From Peronospora farinosa (taxonomy: Eukaryota; Oomycota; Peronosporomycetes; Peronosporales; Peronosporaceae): 64,000 nucleotides of DNA. The stretch spans positions 146,219 through 210,218 of the forward strand of contig CANTFK010000962.1 of NCBI GenBank assembly GCA_947646735.1, given 5' to 3'. The position numbers and the translations under genes are program-made. The notes beneath the pieces are model-generated. The model saw only the letters and a list, made by a program, of their open reading frames with translations. It searched no databases and was not told where the DNA came from. Positions 55,501-64,000 of this stretch are shown here, one piece after another. Position 1 is the first letter of the stretch. Every line of letters begins with the position of its first letter.

Positions 55501-56635
55501 AGGCAACACTGAATTATTGATCTGGGTCGATCTCTTTTCGGGCTATGTGGTTGCCAAGGCGAGCAAATCTAGAACAGCTCAGACGATCGCCGAGAATTAC
55601 GAGGAGTGTATCTTTCGACGATTCGGTGCGAGTGAAGCGATACGGCACGATCGAGAGCCCGGGTTTATGTCGGATTTTTTTCGTGCGTTCAATCGACTTA
55701 TTGGGCAAAAGCAAAGGGCAACGATGGCATATCGCCCTCAAGCGAATGGAACTGCGGAACGTATGGTGCAAACTCTGACTCGTGCATTAAAGATGTATGT
55801 CTCTGACGTTAATCAACAAGACTGGGATGAGTATGCCGAACGTCTAACTTTCGCAATCAATACCGCTCAAGATCGGGTGCGCGGCGAAACGCCATTTTTC
55901 TTGATTCATGGTTGGGACCCGAGATCTACGTTGGAAGCTACGTTACCATTAGGAAGTACTAGGCGTCGAGATCGCGATCCACGTAGGTGGCGATATCATA
56001 TGCAGCGGCATTATCAGCGGGCGAGAGAAGCAGTAAATGAGAGACTCAGGACTGCGATCCAAACACGTGCTGATCGCCACAATGAAGATCTCAAGCCTCA
56101 CGAAATTGAGCCGGGGGCGCAAGTCTGGTTATATTTGGATCGTGTGAAAGAAGGGTACGCTCGAAAGCTAGCACATATGTGGCATGGACCTTTTCGAGTA
56201 AAAGAAATGTGTGGAGATCACGCTGTCCGACTGGAGATTGCTGGTACGCCATATCGATTATTTCCCGTCGTACATATATCCAAGTTGAAGAAAGTAAAGA
56301 CGTTCTCCGATCGTCCAAAAAATTTGCTGACGATCGAAGAAGAATATCGATTCGATTTTGATGAAGCGCTTTTGCCAGAAGACAGTTTTGAAGGTAATCT
56401 GGGAGACGATGAATTCGAAGTGGAAAAGATTGTGGATGTACGATCTGATAGAAAGACACGTTTTGGACGAGTACATAGACAGTTTAAAGTCTACTGGAAA
56501 GGTTATGCTAAACCATCCTGGGTGGATGAAGCTGACTTAAGTTGTGGTGCCTTATTGCGAGATTTTGAACGTGGTGAGATTAGCCGTAATCGTTTTGAAG
56601 TGATGCAATCACATGAAGAGGGATCTGGTGGCTAA
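52562..56635 (+). CDS. pol: A1 Pol: RT, RNase H, integrase, chromodomain (1357 aa)
   Basis: RT: first Asp in LDMASGFW (D185), second motif YIDD (289-292). RNase H: D630 (SFDGSAR), E671 (NEAEYRG), D695 (CGDSNLV), D745 (SADRLAS). Integrase: HHCC finger, H near 898-908 and C938/C941 (CTDC), then D970 (AMDHIPSLP), D1030 (RHDREPGF) and E1066 (NGTAERMVQ), with exactly 35 residues between the last two. A WHGPFRVKEM/SKLKK module follows, then a chromodomain at about 1284-1340 (EVEKIVDV, YWKGYAKPSW). The chromodomain would direct integration to marked chromatin. All expected catalytic residues are present, so the domain set appears functional. In the element it would be made as a Gag-Pol fusion; the ATG is only the frame's first Met. 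Confidence 0.95.
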   Translation: MKPEDSMYYHESGELYAEYVDQHMAVLPEIVSSTEEVTIDDIQVGDPGVPLTKDQEGLRQLIWANRHLLIGKGNALPPAARGAVCDIDVGGAHPIAQRVRPVAPKFREKLADLIKGLLSARIIQPSTSPWASPIVVIIKKNGVDIRLCIDYRRVNQLTRLMVYPMPLISELLQDMDKAMWYCSLDMASGFWVVEMTERARMISAFITPSGLFEWLRMPFGLKNAPQIYQRLIDNALYGYLKIGTDPNAIATGSLDSADTVTGSPKLVDVFTEGKPDTSQKPSVLGRRSYIDDILIPATSWASLYDKVKRLLEVCNEWNLSISLAKSFWGRRKVDYLGHQVSLAGIEANPKDLGSLVNIPFPKTLRSMQSFLGSLNYYSRFVEDFAIYASVLYELREADFHEIRCSDKMNALDSTVATRNDSDQKFDIGDDPDPEGRTRWEKAMIAFTMLKAKIANTPILRHFDPDRPPVIVVYASKWAVSAALLQEYDGIYWPVTFTSRTLKPNEINYGMVEKEILALLRILDICYCMLVSREIKVLTRFSTMAWLVQSSGLNGRLGRWAALLSTWTLEIKKCEKGEDEMLGALAASVTPREEVDEVLIAIAPRKQPRQTLSMPPPTVEEDESLLVVSFDGSARTKRKGGSYSAIIWKLPEWTIVAAASEYATDLTVNEAEYRGLLLGFDLLENQTRGRVIICGDSNLVIRQMRGEIDCKAPGLQLLRQKAMEKLRSWPIHEFLHMKRDWNQSADRLASTALQKEQGVVITSEGDRQDLITLNRLDELLKSKQTESVVKVAAITRATRRRRQPPEILQEEFVQQMRSERIRQAQDEECWIANLKIFLIGDIANLSMEEAKSCAKIASDYEVDESDILYFCPGAVKNSDDLDGIARLVVPETLQQDFLHHYHASLEGGHQGIGRTYQRIRSRFHWRGLYRSVQRYVSECTDCETGKGRPVINGESPGNLQATYPFQIIAMDHIPSLPRSFKGNTELLIWVDLFSGYVVAKASKSRTAQTIAENYEECIFRRFGASEAIRHDREPGFMSDFFRAFNRLIGQKQRATMAYRPQANGTAERMVQTLTRALKMYVSDVNQQDWDEYAERLTFAINTAQDRVRGETPFFLIHGWDPRSTLEATLPLGSTRRRDRDPRRWRYHMQRHYQRAREAVNERLRTAIQTRADRHNEDLKPHEIEPGAQVWLYLDRVKEGYARKLAHMWHGPFRVKEMCGDHAVRLEIAGTPYRLFPVVHISKLKKVKTFSDRPKNLLTIEEEYRFDFDEALLPEDSFEGNLGDDEFEVEKIVDVRSDRKTRFGRVHRQFKVYWKGYAKPSWVDEADLSCGALLRDFERGEISRNRFEVMQSHEEGSGG

Positions 56636-56836
56636 CGAAGATCGAGTGTTGGGGATGGTATAATATGCAAGAAGGTTGCATAGGATGGTGGAAAGGAAAT
56701 TTGTGTGTAATGCGTATGGCGATCGAAGGTCTGGAAGACTGGATCGCGGCTAAAGAAGCCCAACAAAAGAAGACAATTTTAATGAAAAGGAGGAATAAAA
56801 CGGAATTGTATTGAACGATCAAGAAGTGTTATCGGA
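56636..56836. other. Convergent spacer between A1 pol and accessory gene
   Basis: About 200 bp between the stops of two converging genes. No ORF or repeat of note. No clear termination signals that I can identify. Confidence 0.6.
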
Positions 56837-59196
56837 TCACGATTGCTGTTTGGGAAAGAATTTACTGGATAAACGGGCGAGAGATGAACCGGTGTGATCC
56901 GCGATAGAGGATCGATTTTGGTTCCGCCAAGGCTCCGCAGAATCCAATAACGACAGTGCAGTAATCAGGTTGGGAATGTTTTTCTGCTTGCAATTCAAAC
57001 CAGGATACCATGGTCGCACTTCTGCGTACACTGGAAAGTGGAGGAAGTATGGATCCAACAAAATGTCCAGATCACAGTGTCCTTCAATCATCCCTTGGAG
57101 AATAACGCGAAGAATAGTCTTCCAGCGGGGCCCAGATCTCGACCGACGCTGCTTGCGTTGCTGACAAAATTGCGCCAGCTCTGGATACTCCTTCCGATGT
57201 TCGCGGGAGATATACAGGAAGTGGGTTGCCTCCCACAAGGCTTGCCTATGGCGATCTTCATATTCCAGGTAAATGTCCGCCAGATCTTTGAACCAACCGG
57301 TCAGAGGGAAAGAGATGGGAGAAATCGGCCGACGAGTGACGTTCCATGGTTTCTGATCGTAAAGCGCAGTAACTTGTGCCGGGGTGATCAGTCGGGGAAT
57401 CCACTCAGAATCAAGAAGAGATTTGGGATTGGCTTGAGGGGTGAAGATATACCCTCTCTGTCGGGACAAGTGTCGATAGAAGAACTCCACTCCCAATTCG
57501 GCAACACTGGTCAGACTGACCCGTCGGGCGGACCATGGAGCGACCTGAGTTGACGATCGGGGCTTTCGCTCACGATATCCTGGGATCCACGCATCACGTG
57601 ATTTTTGGAGATCAGGCAGGTCGGCGTATTGAGCAACTGGTTTATATCTTCACGAATGTCACTGGAAACGCTAATCTTCCCGTCCAAGTCGCTAGAAGGT
57701 TCGCCAAAAAGGTCGACCTTGAAAATCTTGGTCGTAAGGCTAGGGGGCGTATCAGGACTCGAGACTGGTGATTTTTTGGAGGGTGGGCTACCATTGTGAA
57801 TTATGATAAGGGACTGAGACGATCCGATGTTGCCAGAGAGTTTCGTCGTGGTGTTGCGACGCCTCGCGGTTGAACGCGATCCGGATAGAGCAGCAAGTGT
57901 AGCGTCCTCGGGATCGGAAGACCAGCCGTCATACTCAGAGTCAGGCGAAGGCGAGGGACACGTTTTGCGTTTCTTTTTAGCTTTCGACGAAACATTGGGT
58001 CGCGTTGTAATAACGGATCGCACCGACTTGGCAGACCGTTCTGAGGTACCAGATCGCGTCGAAGTCCCAGATCGCGCCGAAGTACCAGATCGCGCCAAAG
58101 TATTAGACTGTGCCGAAGTACCGGATTGTGCCGGAATTTCAGATCGCGTCGAAGTCCCAGATCGCGCTGGAATGCCAGATCCCTCCGAGGTCGCAGATTG
58201 AGCAGAAGTACCGAAAGCGCTGCGGGGACGTTTACAGGGGACGTCCAGAGTCGGTGAAGATGACGCACGTTTGCGATTGGGTGACGAGGGATTGGAAAGC
58301 GCGAGAAGGCTAGTCGGAGAAGGAAGTAAGCCCGTAGCCAATTCTGCCAGATGCGAACGAAGTAAATCTCGATCCTGGATGGCCAGATCGCGCTCTGCCT
58401 CTCGATCTGCAACTTCGGTACGAAGTCGATCCAAAGCTGCGTCGTTCCGAATACTCGTACTCAGGAGGCGATCATGATCAAGCTCGAGCGCGCTCAGTGT
58501 CTCTTGCAGTTGTTTCGCGGCTTGCTGGGCTTGAGAACGAGCTTTCTTGTACTTGGATGCCTTGCTTTTCATGCGTCGAAAGTCAGCGGCCAAAGCACTG
58601 TCTGCTGTATTATGCTGTGCGAGGATGGAGTCTAGTTGCTGTTGGAGGGAAGCGATCTGCTGCCGGAATTTTCCTTCCAGAGTTCGCTGAAGATTGGCCG
58701 CCTCACGGCGGAATTTATCCTGCAGGCGATGTTTCTCTGCATTGGCTCGAAACAAGGCATTCTTCAGATCGGCGATCTCCTGAGACTGATCCGTTAGCTG
58801 GTTCAGTTCTTCGTCGAGACCTTCGGCCATGTGGAGAGCGGCATCAAGTTGTTGACGCAACTCTTCATCTCGACGCAAGACGAATGTGCACAGTCGAGGC
58901 ACCAACTCGTGATACGAGTTGAGTTCCGTCTCCAGCTGATTTCCACGAAATTCCTGCTCCTGCAAGGCATTTTCCATGGAGTGATAGCTTTCCACGATGG
59001 TATCCTGGGCTTCCAGGCGGTCATACAATGAAGAAACCAACGAGATCGCGTTTTGACGATCCGCAACGGGAGGAAGGATTATCCGGGTAGACGGGAGCAA
59101 GATACGCGATCCGGTAGAGGAATTCATCGTTTGATCGCGCGTAACGAGCACACCAGTTTGGGGGTGGCGATCGTTTTCGGGTGTAGATCTGGCCAT
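56837..59196 (-). CDS. Antisense accessory protein of A1, one frame switch
   Basis: Opposite to pol, between pol and the 3' LTR, as in B2. Start chosen at ATG 59196-59194 (MARSTPEND), close to the LTR; an ATG further on (MNSSTGS) is possible. Residues about 45-290 are a long coiled coil. A basic Ser-rich linker follows with GTSARS/GTSTRS repeats (about 57990-58200), KKKRK and DATLAALSGSRSTARRR, which matches AAMARSRASSRR of B2. The first frame is open to 57511. The homologous C-terminal domain (PISFPLTGWF, GHCDLDILLDPYF, WYP) is in another frame ending at 56837. The frames can be joined near 57620-57660, so there is either one indel or a small intron. Function unknown; coiled-coil, nuclear-type composition. 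Confidence 0.75.
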
Positions 59197-59266
59197 AAGG
59201 GACGAAGTGACGAGAGTGAAGCGAGACAGTGCACAGTTAGGCCAACACTGTATGTGGGCTATCGGT

Positions 59267-59278
59267 GCAGGGGACGAT
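59267..59278 (+). other. Purine tract, A1
   Basis: GCAGGGGACGAT immediately before the 3' LTR; the core GCAGGGGAC is identical to that of family B. Confidence 0.75.
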
Positions 59279-60474
59279 TGTGGCGAAGTGAAAGAGTGAA
59301 TTTCGCAAAGTGTGATCGCATATTTTCGGTTAAGTCCGAAATGGCCAATATTAATGAGTCGCGATCTCGTGGCCAATATTGATGAGTCGCGATCTCGCAG
59401 AAAGGTTTCAAGACGATGTCAAATAGAATGGAAAACAGTGAATGGTGTAGTTTGCACTTCTATGTGGGGTCAAATATGGCCTAGAAACTACGCTATTGCG
59501 ATCTCCAGTATTTCCGATGGCGATCCGCGTGAACGCGGTCGCTAAGGAGGAAGATGGGTACATCCAAGCATGTGGAGGACGGTCTGGTGTGGATCACGTC
59601 GCTATGGAGGACTGGAATGGTGGATATGAAATGTCACATTGATGAACTATCTCACATGACCTGAGAAACGGTGAAGAAGACAAGTTGTGATCCGGCGGAT
59701 CGCGATCCGATATTAATTATTTAGTATCGCGATCCGATACTAATTATTTAGTACCGCGATCTGGTACTAAAATGGTATTAGATCCAAGCGAGGTAGCGAT
59801 CCAGATCGCGGCTATATTGGAGTGGACCACATTACAAGATCTGATTTTTTCCGAAAGGGCGATACGTGGCAACAGATCCTGAGCTACAGATAGTCAAGAT
59901 CATAGGTTTTGGTATTTGATTGGTTAACATTAACAGAGTTCAATTTGCTTCTAAGTACACGTGTCGACTTCTCTTCCGGGCTGGATTCTTTGGCCTCCCG
60001 ACGTCTCAAGGAAGTCTACCTACTACGCAAGTCATATCCCTGGATTGTTTGGCCAGGGATTGCAAGAATTCTCAACAAAACAAATCAAGCTGCGATTGGA
60101 CGCAGAGGACTAAGAAGTCCAGATACAAGATCGCGAGACGGCTCAAGTGGTCAGAAGGCAAGCGGATCAAGTATCTACATTTTTGGACAAGGCGATCTCA
60201 AGGGAGATCAGGGCGACTCAAATAGAGCACCCCAAGGACAACTGCGATCGTGTGAGGAATTCCACGCGATCGCCCCTCCACCTATCCCTAACACAATCAA
60301 GTCCAACATCGACTCAAGTCTACCGAGAAGAGAGCAACCCGCCCTACCGACGGGTACACAAGGTGAGGAAGGCTATACACACGGAATCGGGGTACCCCCT
60401 CCGTTAGTGGTCGTCCGGGCGCCAGTGGAGAGTTGGGATCGCATCAGCAGATTTTCGAATCTCACTCCACCACA
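59279..60474 (+). repeat. A1 3' LTR (1196 bp)
   Basis: Nearly identical to the 5' LTR apart from fewer 27-bp repeats and a few changes, including loss of two bases in the GTCGG outer stem (TTAGTGGTCG) and ATTTTCG for TTTTGCG near its end. It ends ACTCCACCACA at 60474. Confidence 0.93.
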
Positions 60475-61289
60475 TCAGGATCCACTACTCCTCCATCTTG
60501 ACGGGGTACTTCCTTCGGGGGGAACTCCCCCACTAACGTCTTGAGGTGACCATGCAGGGTCACTAAGGTCTTCTTCAAGGTCTCGAACCCGAAATCAAAG
60601 AGGGTCTCAGCGGTAAAGTTCCCAGCATCCATCCCAGCTTCATGTAGCAGATTCATTACGGCCTTGAGGACCTCCAGGTCTATGGTCGTGGTGGGAAGAG
60701 CCGTTATCGGACCGTGGACCTGGTCCATAAGCTTGACCTTGAGCGCCTTCATCACCGGGTCCTTTCGAAGAAGCTTCTTCAATTTTTTCCGATGGTAGAC
60801 TTCTTTAAAATCTTCTTCTGTCCAGTCCTTACTAGCCACGCCTTGGCTCTCTCCCGACTCGTCCGTCGTGTCTCCGCCTCTCGGTGCCTTCAACTTGGTA
60901 TGCTTCTGCTTCTTTTGCTTGTTCTTGGGCACCTTTGGCTCTTGAGTGGTAGGTTGGGAGACTTGCTTCGGGGTCCCTTGTTTTTTAGCTTTCGCTGTCA
61001 AACTTGGGACCCCTGGACCATAATATTTATTATGGCCCATGTTGTCTTCTTCAACGAAGACATAAGGGGGGAGGATTTTTGGCTTTTCTTCATATTCCAC
61101 CTTGACCTCAATAGAAGAGCTTTTTCCCGGGCTCTGCAGGTCCTCCGATCCTTCTTCCTTCTTGATCACTGGCGATCCGGTTTCCAGTGTCTTGGTCGTC
61201 CCTTGGTCTGTCTTGACCGTTATCTTTTCTTCTTCGTGGGACTCACGGTGAAATCCCGCGTCTCCCGAAAATCCGGGCACGCGCACCAT
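60475..61289 (-). pseudogene. gag: Family-B gag 5' part, right flank of A1
   Basis: ATG at 61289-61287 beside the LTR. The frame is open for about 270 codons and matches B2 Gag closely, then is cut by the A1 3' LTR within VVDPG. It is not the continuation of B3 gag, which points the other way. Confidence 0.88.
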
Positions 61290-62621
61290 TGTGGTGGAGT
61301 GGATTCACAAACAACGTGAGAGAACCACAAACACACACAGCTCCGGACTGCCGACTTACGGAGGGGGTACCCCGATACCGTGTCGCGTCAACCTTGGGTC
61401 TCACCATGTGTACCCGTCGGCTTGGCTGGTTTTGCTCCTCGGTTGACGCAGAAGACTTAAAGACTTGGTCTTTGTATAGGACTTGGACTTGGTGGTCCCC
61501 GAGTGGATATACTTCACTTGGGACCGGGTTTCTTGGGCTCAATCGACTTAGTCGAGAGCGATTCACCTGGTACTATGTACCCCTTTGGTGGCTGACTGTT
61601 CTTGGTCCTCGGAACCCTTTGTGTTCTTCCCCGTAGGGAAACCGCTTCCTGTAGCGGGTCGTAGAGTCTTGACACCTCAGGCCAACTATCCTGAGGCTCA
61701 ACTTGCGTTGCTTGAGCCGTCTAACACCTGCTGGATGTCGGGGGGCCAAAGGGTATCCCGACCGGAAGAGGTGAGGTAACGGAGAAGCTTGGAAGGGGCG
61801 CTTAAAGCTGCCACGTGTAATGCAAATTCGAGTGTGTTTATTTATCTTATTCTCTGTATGCTTTTCTTGCCTAACCCTAACCCTTCGCTCTGGATGGTAC
61901 CACGTGTCAACTTGTGAACGAACAACTGGCTTGTTTGGGACATGGGTCTTGTACTGGCTCTGCACTTTAAAGAAGCCTTGTACCTTCTATTCCCTGGGGT
62001 CCGCCGGTCGCCTGGGTCTACCGGTCACCTGGGTCCACCGGTCACCTGGGTCCACCTGTTGTATGGGGTCCACTTGTCACCTGGGGTCCACCAGTCGCCT
62101 GGGGTCCACTGGTCAGCTGGGTCCACCGGTCACCTGGGTCTACCTGTCGTCTGGAGTTCACCTGTTGTCTGGGGTCTACCTGTCACCTGGGGTCCACCAG
62201 TCGCCTGGGGTCCACTGGTCAGCTGGGTCCACCGGTCACCTGGGTCTACCTGTCGCCTGGAGTTCACCTGTCGCCTGGGGTCCACCTGTCGCCTGGGGTC
62301 CACCTGTTGCCTGAGTCCACCTGTTGCCTGGGTCCACCGGTCACCTGGGTCCACCGGTCACCTGGGTCCACCTGTCACCTAGGGTCCACCTGTTGTCTGG
62401 GACCCACCTGTTACCTGGGGTCAACCTAAGCTGCCCTAGCAGCACTGGTTCTTTGGTATGTAGTGTAGGACATCCTAGTACCTTCTCCGAACTCGGGACC
62501 TTGGACCAGTTCGGGGCCCTGGTCACTCCTTGTCACTCATTCAAGAGAGTGACCGAGATCTTTCACGCCAGTTATTATAATAACTACGAAGGGCCCCCCA
62601 TTTCTCTGGCACTTCTCCACA
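61290..62621 (-). repeat. Family-B LTR shared by two units (1332 bp)
   Basis: Plus-strand order TGTGGTGGAGTGG...GGCACTTCTCCACA. GGTCCACC minisatellite at about 61994-62425. It is the 5' LTR of the gag at 60475-61289 and at the same time abuts the purine tract and antisense gene of a further unit, as in the 3-18 kb array. Confidence 0.88.
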
Positions 62622-62696
62622 GCTGTCCCCTGCGCGCTGGTGTTCCGAACTGCGGCAAGACCCCGTGCATCCTTGTCCTGTCTCTTCAACATATAA

Positions 62697-62759
62697 GTAG
62701 GTGTTCATGTGCTTGACGATCCTCCGTATTCACCAACTTACCCACCCTTTATTCACCAG
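62697..62759 (+). other. 63-nt intron splitting the accessory start codon, right copy
   Basis: GTAGGT donor, TTCACCAG acceptor, and ATTCACCAACTTACCC near the 3' end. Same length and position as 33189-33251. Confidence 0.7.
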
Positions 62760-63699
62760 TGACCTCTTCCAGTTATTTCTCTGACGAACCCCCAGCACCT
62801 GGCCGTTGGTCTACCCCTCCACTGCCTGGACCTGACCCTGCCTTGGTTATTCCGACTGTAGACCTTGTCGGGGAGCCCCCCGATTATGCGAGTGTTACCC
62901 GGGCGTGGGAAGCGATCCAGCTGGCGATAGAACGAGCCCAAGTTATGGAGACCCTTGCTGACAATCATAGGGCCCTCCAGCAGGCCTATCAGGCTGAGCA
63001 TCGCCGGGCCCAAGACTTGCAGAGCCGCGTGGACGAGGTCATTCGAGATGAAAAGTTGATCTTCCCCGGATCGAGGCTCGAATTCGGAATCTCGTCCGCG
63101 ATCACGAAACCGACCAGCTAACTATTGCGGAATACCGAGATGCGCTCGCCACCCGGAAGGATTATCGCCTTGAGGTTGAAGCGTCTCGGTCCAAGATTCG
63201 GTACTGGAGGGGCTAGTATGAGGCCACGGTGACGAGCTTCACACTCCAGATAGAAGAGCTGGAGGCCAAGTTGGATACCATCACGGCCGATCTTCGGTCC
63301 ACAGTATCTCAAGTATCACTACTTCGAGATGAGCTGGCCCGCTCTAAAGCCCTCGTGAAGCAAGTCGCCTGCCAACGGGACCAACTCCAGAAACAGCTGG
63401 CCGTGGCTCGGAGCGCCACGGATAGATCTGCCTCGCCTAAGACTAAGGTCCCCGGACCGTCAAAGGCTAAAAGATCTCGGTCTCCTACTGCCGAAGTTCC
63501 AGCCCCTTCCACATCGAAGAAGCGTCGGACCACCCGTGCCCCAAGTTCCCCTGAAGACGAGTCCAGTAGCAGCGATGAGTCTCTGCTAGCGGCGATGGCT
63601 CGGTCACGTGCTTCTCGTCGTCGTGGTAGCCCGGTGACTTCCGTGGGGAAACCCGCTCCAGAGGTGGTGGACTTATCTCTTAAAACGACATCCGGCCTT

Positions 63700-64000
63700 C
63701 TTCGACGTCCGTGGGATCTACTGGGACACCCAAGTCCGGTCCTCTCAAATCATCAACGAAGTCCAAACCGGTAGGGTCCACTGGGAAACCAAAAGTCAAG
63801 CCTCTTCCCAAACCGGCGGGGTCCACTGGGAAACCAACGTCCAAGCCTATTCCAAAACCGGCGGGGTCTACTGGGAAACCAACGAAACCAGCGGGGTCCA
63901 CTGGGAAACAAACGTCAAAGCCTCTTCCTAAACTGGCGGGGTCTACTGAGAAACCAACGAAACCGGCGGGGTCTACTGGGAAACCAACGAAACCGGCGGG
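63700..64000. repeat. GSTGKP-coding repeat in accessory linker
   Basis: Units such as GGGGTCCACTGGGAAACCAA with AACGAAACCGGC or longer inserts, in the accessory frame; continues beyond the window. Confidence 0.85.

Larger units (their letters stand above)
47191..60474 (+). mobile_element. A1: complete family-A Ty3/Gypsy element, 13.3 kb
   Basis: 5' LTR 47191-48443 (1253 bp), gag, protease, pol with chromodomain, antisense accessory gene, purine tract and 3' LTR 59279-60474 (1196 bp). Pol is a single 1357-codon frame with all catalytic residues. Gag, the protease, the protease-RT linker and the accessory gene each have one frame break. The flanks do not match: plus-strand B gag at codon about 395 on the left, minus-strand B gag at codon about 275 on the right, and no shared 4-bp duplication. 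Confidence 0.95.
62622..64000 (+). pseudogene. Antisense accessory gene, frameshifted, runs off window
   Basis: The leader 62622-62696 has no ATG. A 63-nt intron (62697-62759, GTAGGT...CACCAG) joins A to TG, giving MTSSSYFSD; the following residues (TVDLVGEPP, WEAIQLAIERAQVMETLA) match the intact B2 protein. A frameshift near 63080 and a stop at 63214-63216 interrupt the coiled coil. SSSDESLLAAMARSRASRRR and PEVVDLSLK are retained (63550-63690). Another frameshift near 63695 precedes a linker of GSTGKPTKPA repeats to the window end. Confidence 0.8.

Overview
The window is wall-to-wall retrotransposon sequence from a eukaryote. I find no host gene, rRNA or tRNA in 64 kb. The pol proteins (Ty3/Gypsy order PR-RT-RNase H-integrase-chromodomain, DD35E integrase), the Gag style and the 63-nt GT-AG introns look most like repeat-rich oomycete genomes (Phytophthora and downy-mildew relatives). 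That assignment comes from memory of such elements, not from a search. Names A, B and C below are mine.

Layout. 1-2967: right part of a family-A LTR with a GATC-dense 146-bp tandem array. 2968-18426: minus-oriented tandem array of five family-B LTRs separated by four copies of a non-autonomous derivative (Gag N-terminus fused to the pol tail, plus a decayed antisense gene). 18427-19548: decayed Ty1/Copia RT-RNase H. 19549-21340: decayed B/C-type 3' region. 21341-21783: unassigned. 21784-27106: broken minus-strand family-A copy, split by a 3.5-kb family-A solo LTR (22773-26272, 4-bp duplication TAGG). 27107-32033 and 44603-45007: plus-strand B1, split by B2, a complete 12.6-kb minus-strand element (32034-44598, duplication TCTG). 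45008-47190: B3 LTR and gag, cut by A1, a complete 13.3-kb plus-strand family-A element (47191-60474). 60475-64000: minus-oriented B gag, a shared LTR, and a decayed antisense gene of the next unit.

How the genes work together. Both families have a Gag whose ATG directly abuts the LTR and lies on the primer-binding site. A -1 frameshift signal (G UUA AAY, stop, 9-bp hairpin) links Gag to protease-RT-RNase H-integrase-chromodomain. An extra gene lies antisense between pol and the 3' LTR. It encodes a long coiled coil, a basic Ser-rich linker with element-specific repeats, and a conserved C-terminal domain I do not recognise. In B elements its start codon is assembled by removal of a 63-nt intron (A|TG). 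In B2 this gene is intact although pol carries several stops. A covarying stem with a palindromic loop (GGGGTACCCC) in the LTR 3' end is shared by A and B and resembles a dimerisation/packaging element. These are the features I consider potentially undescribed.
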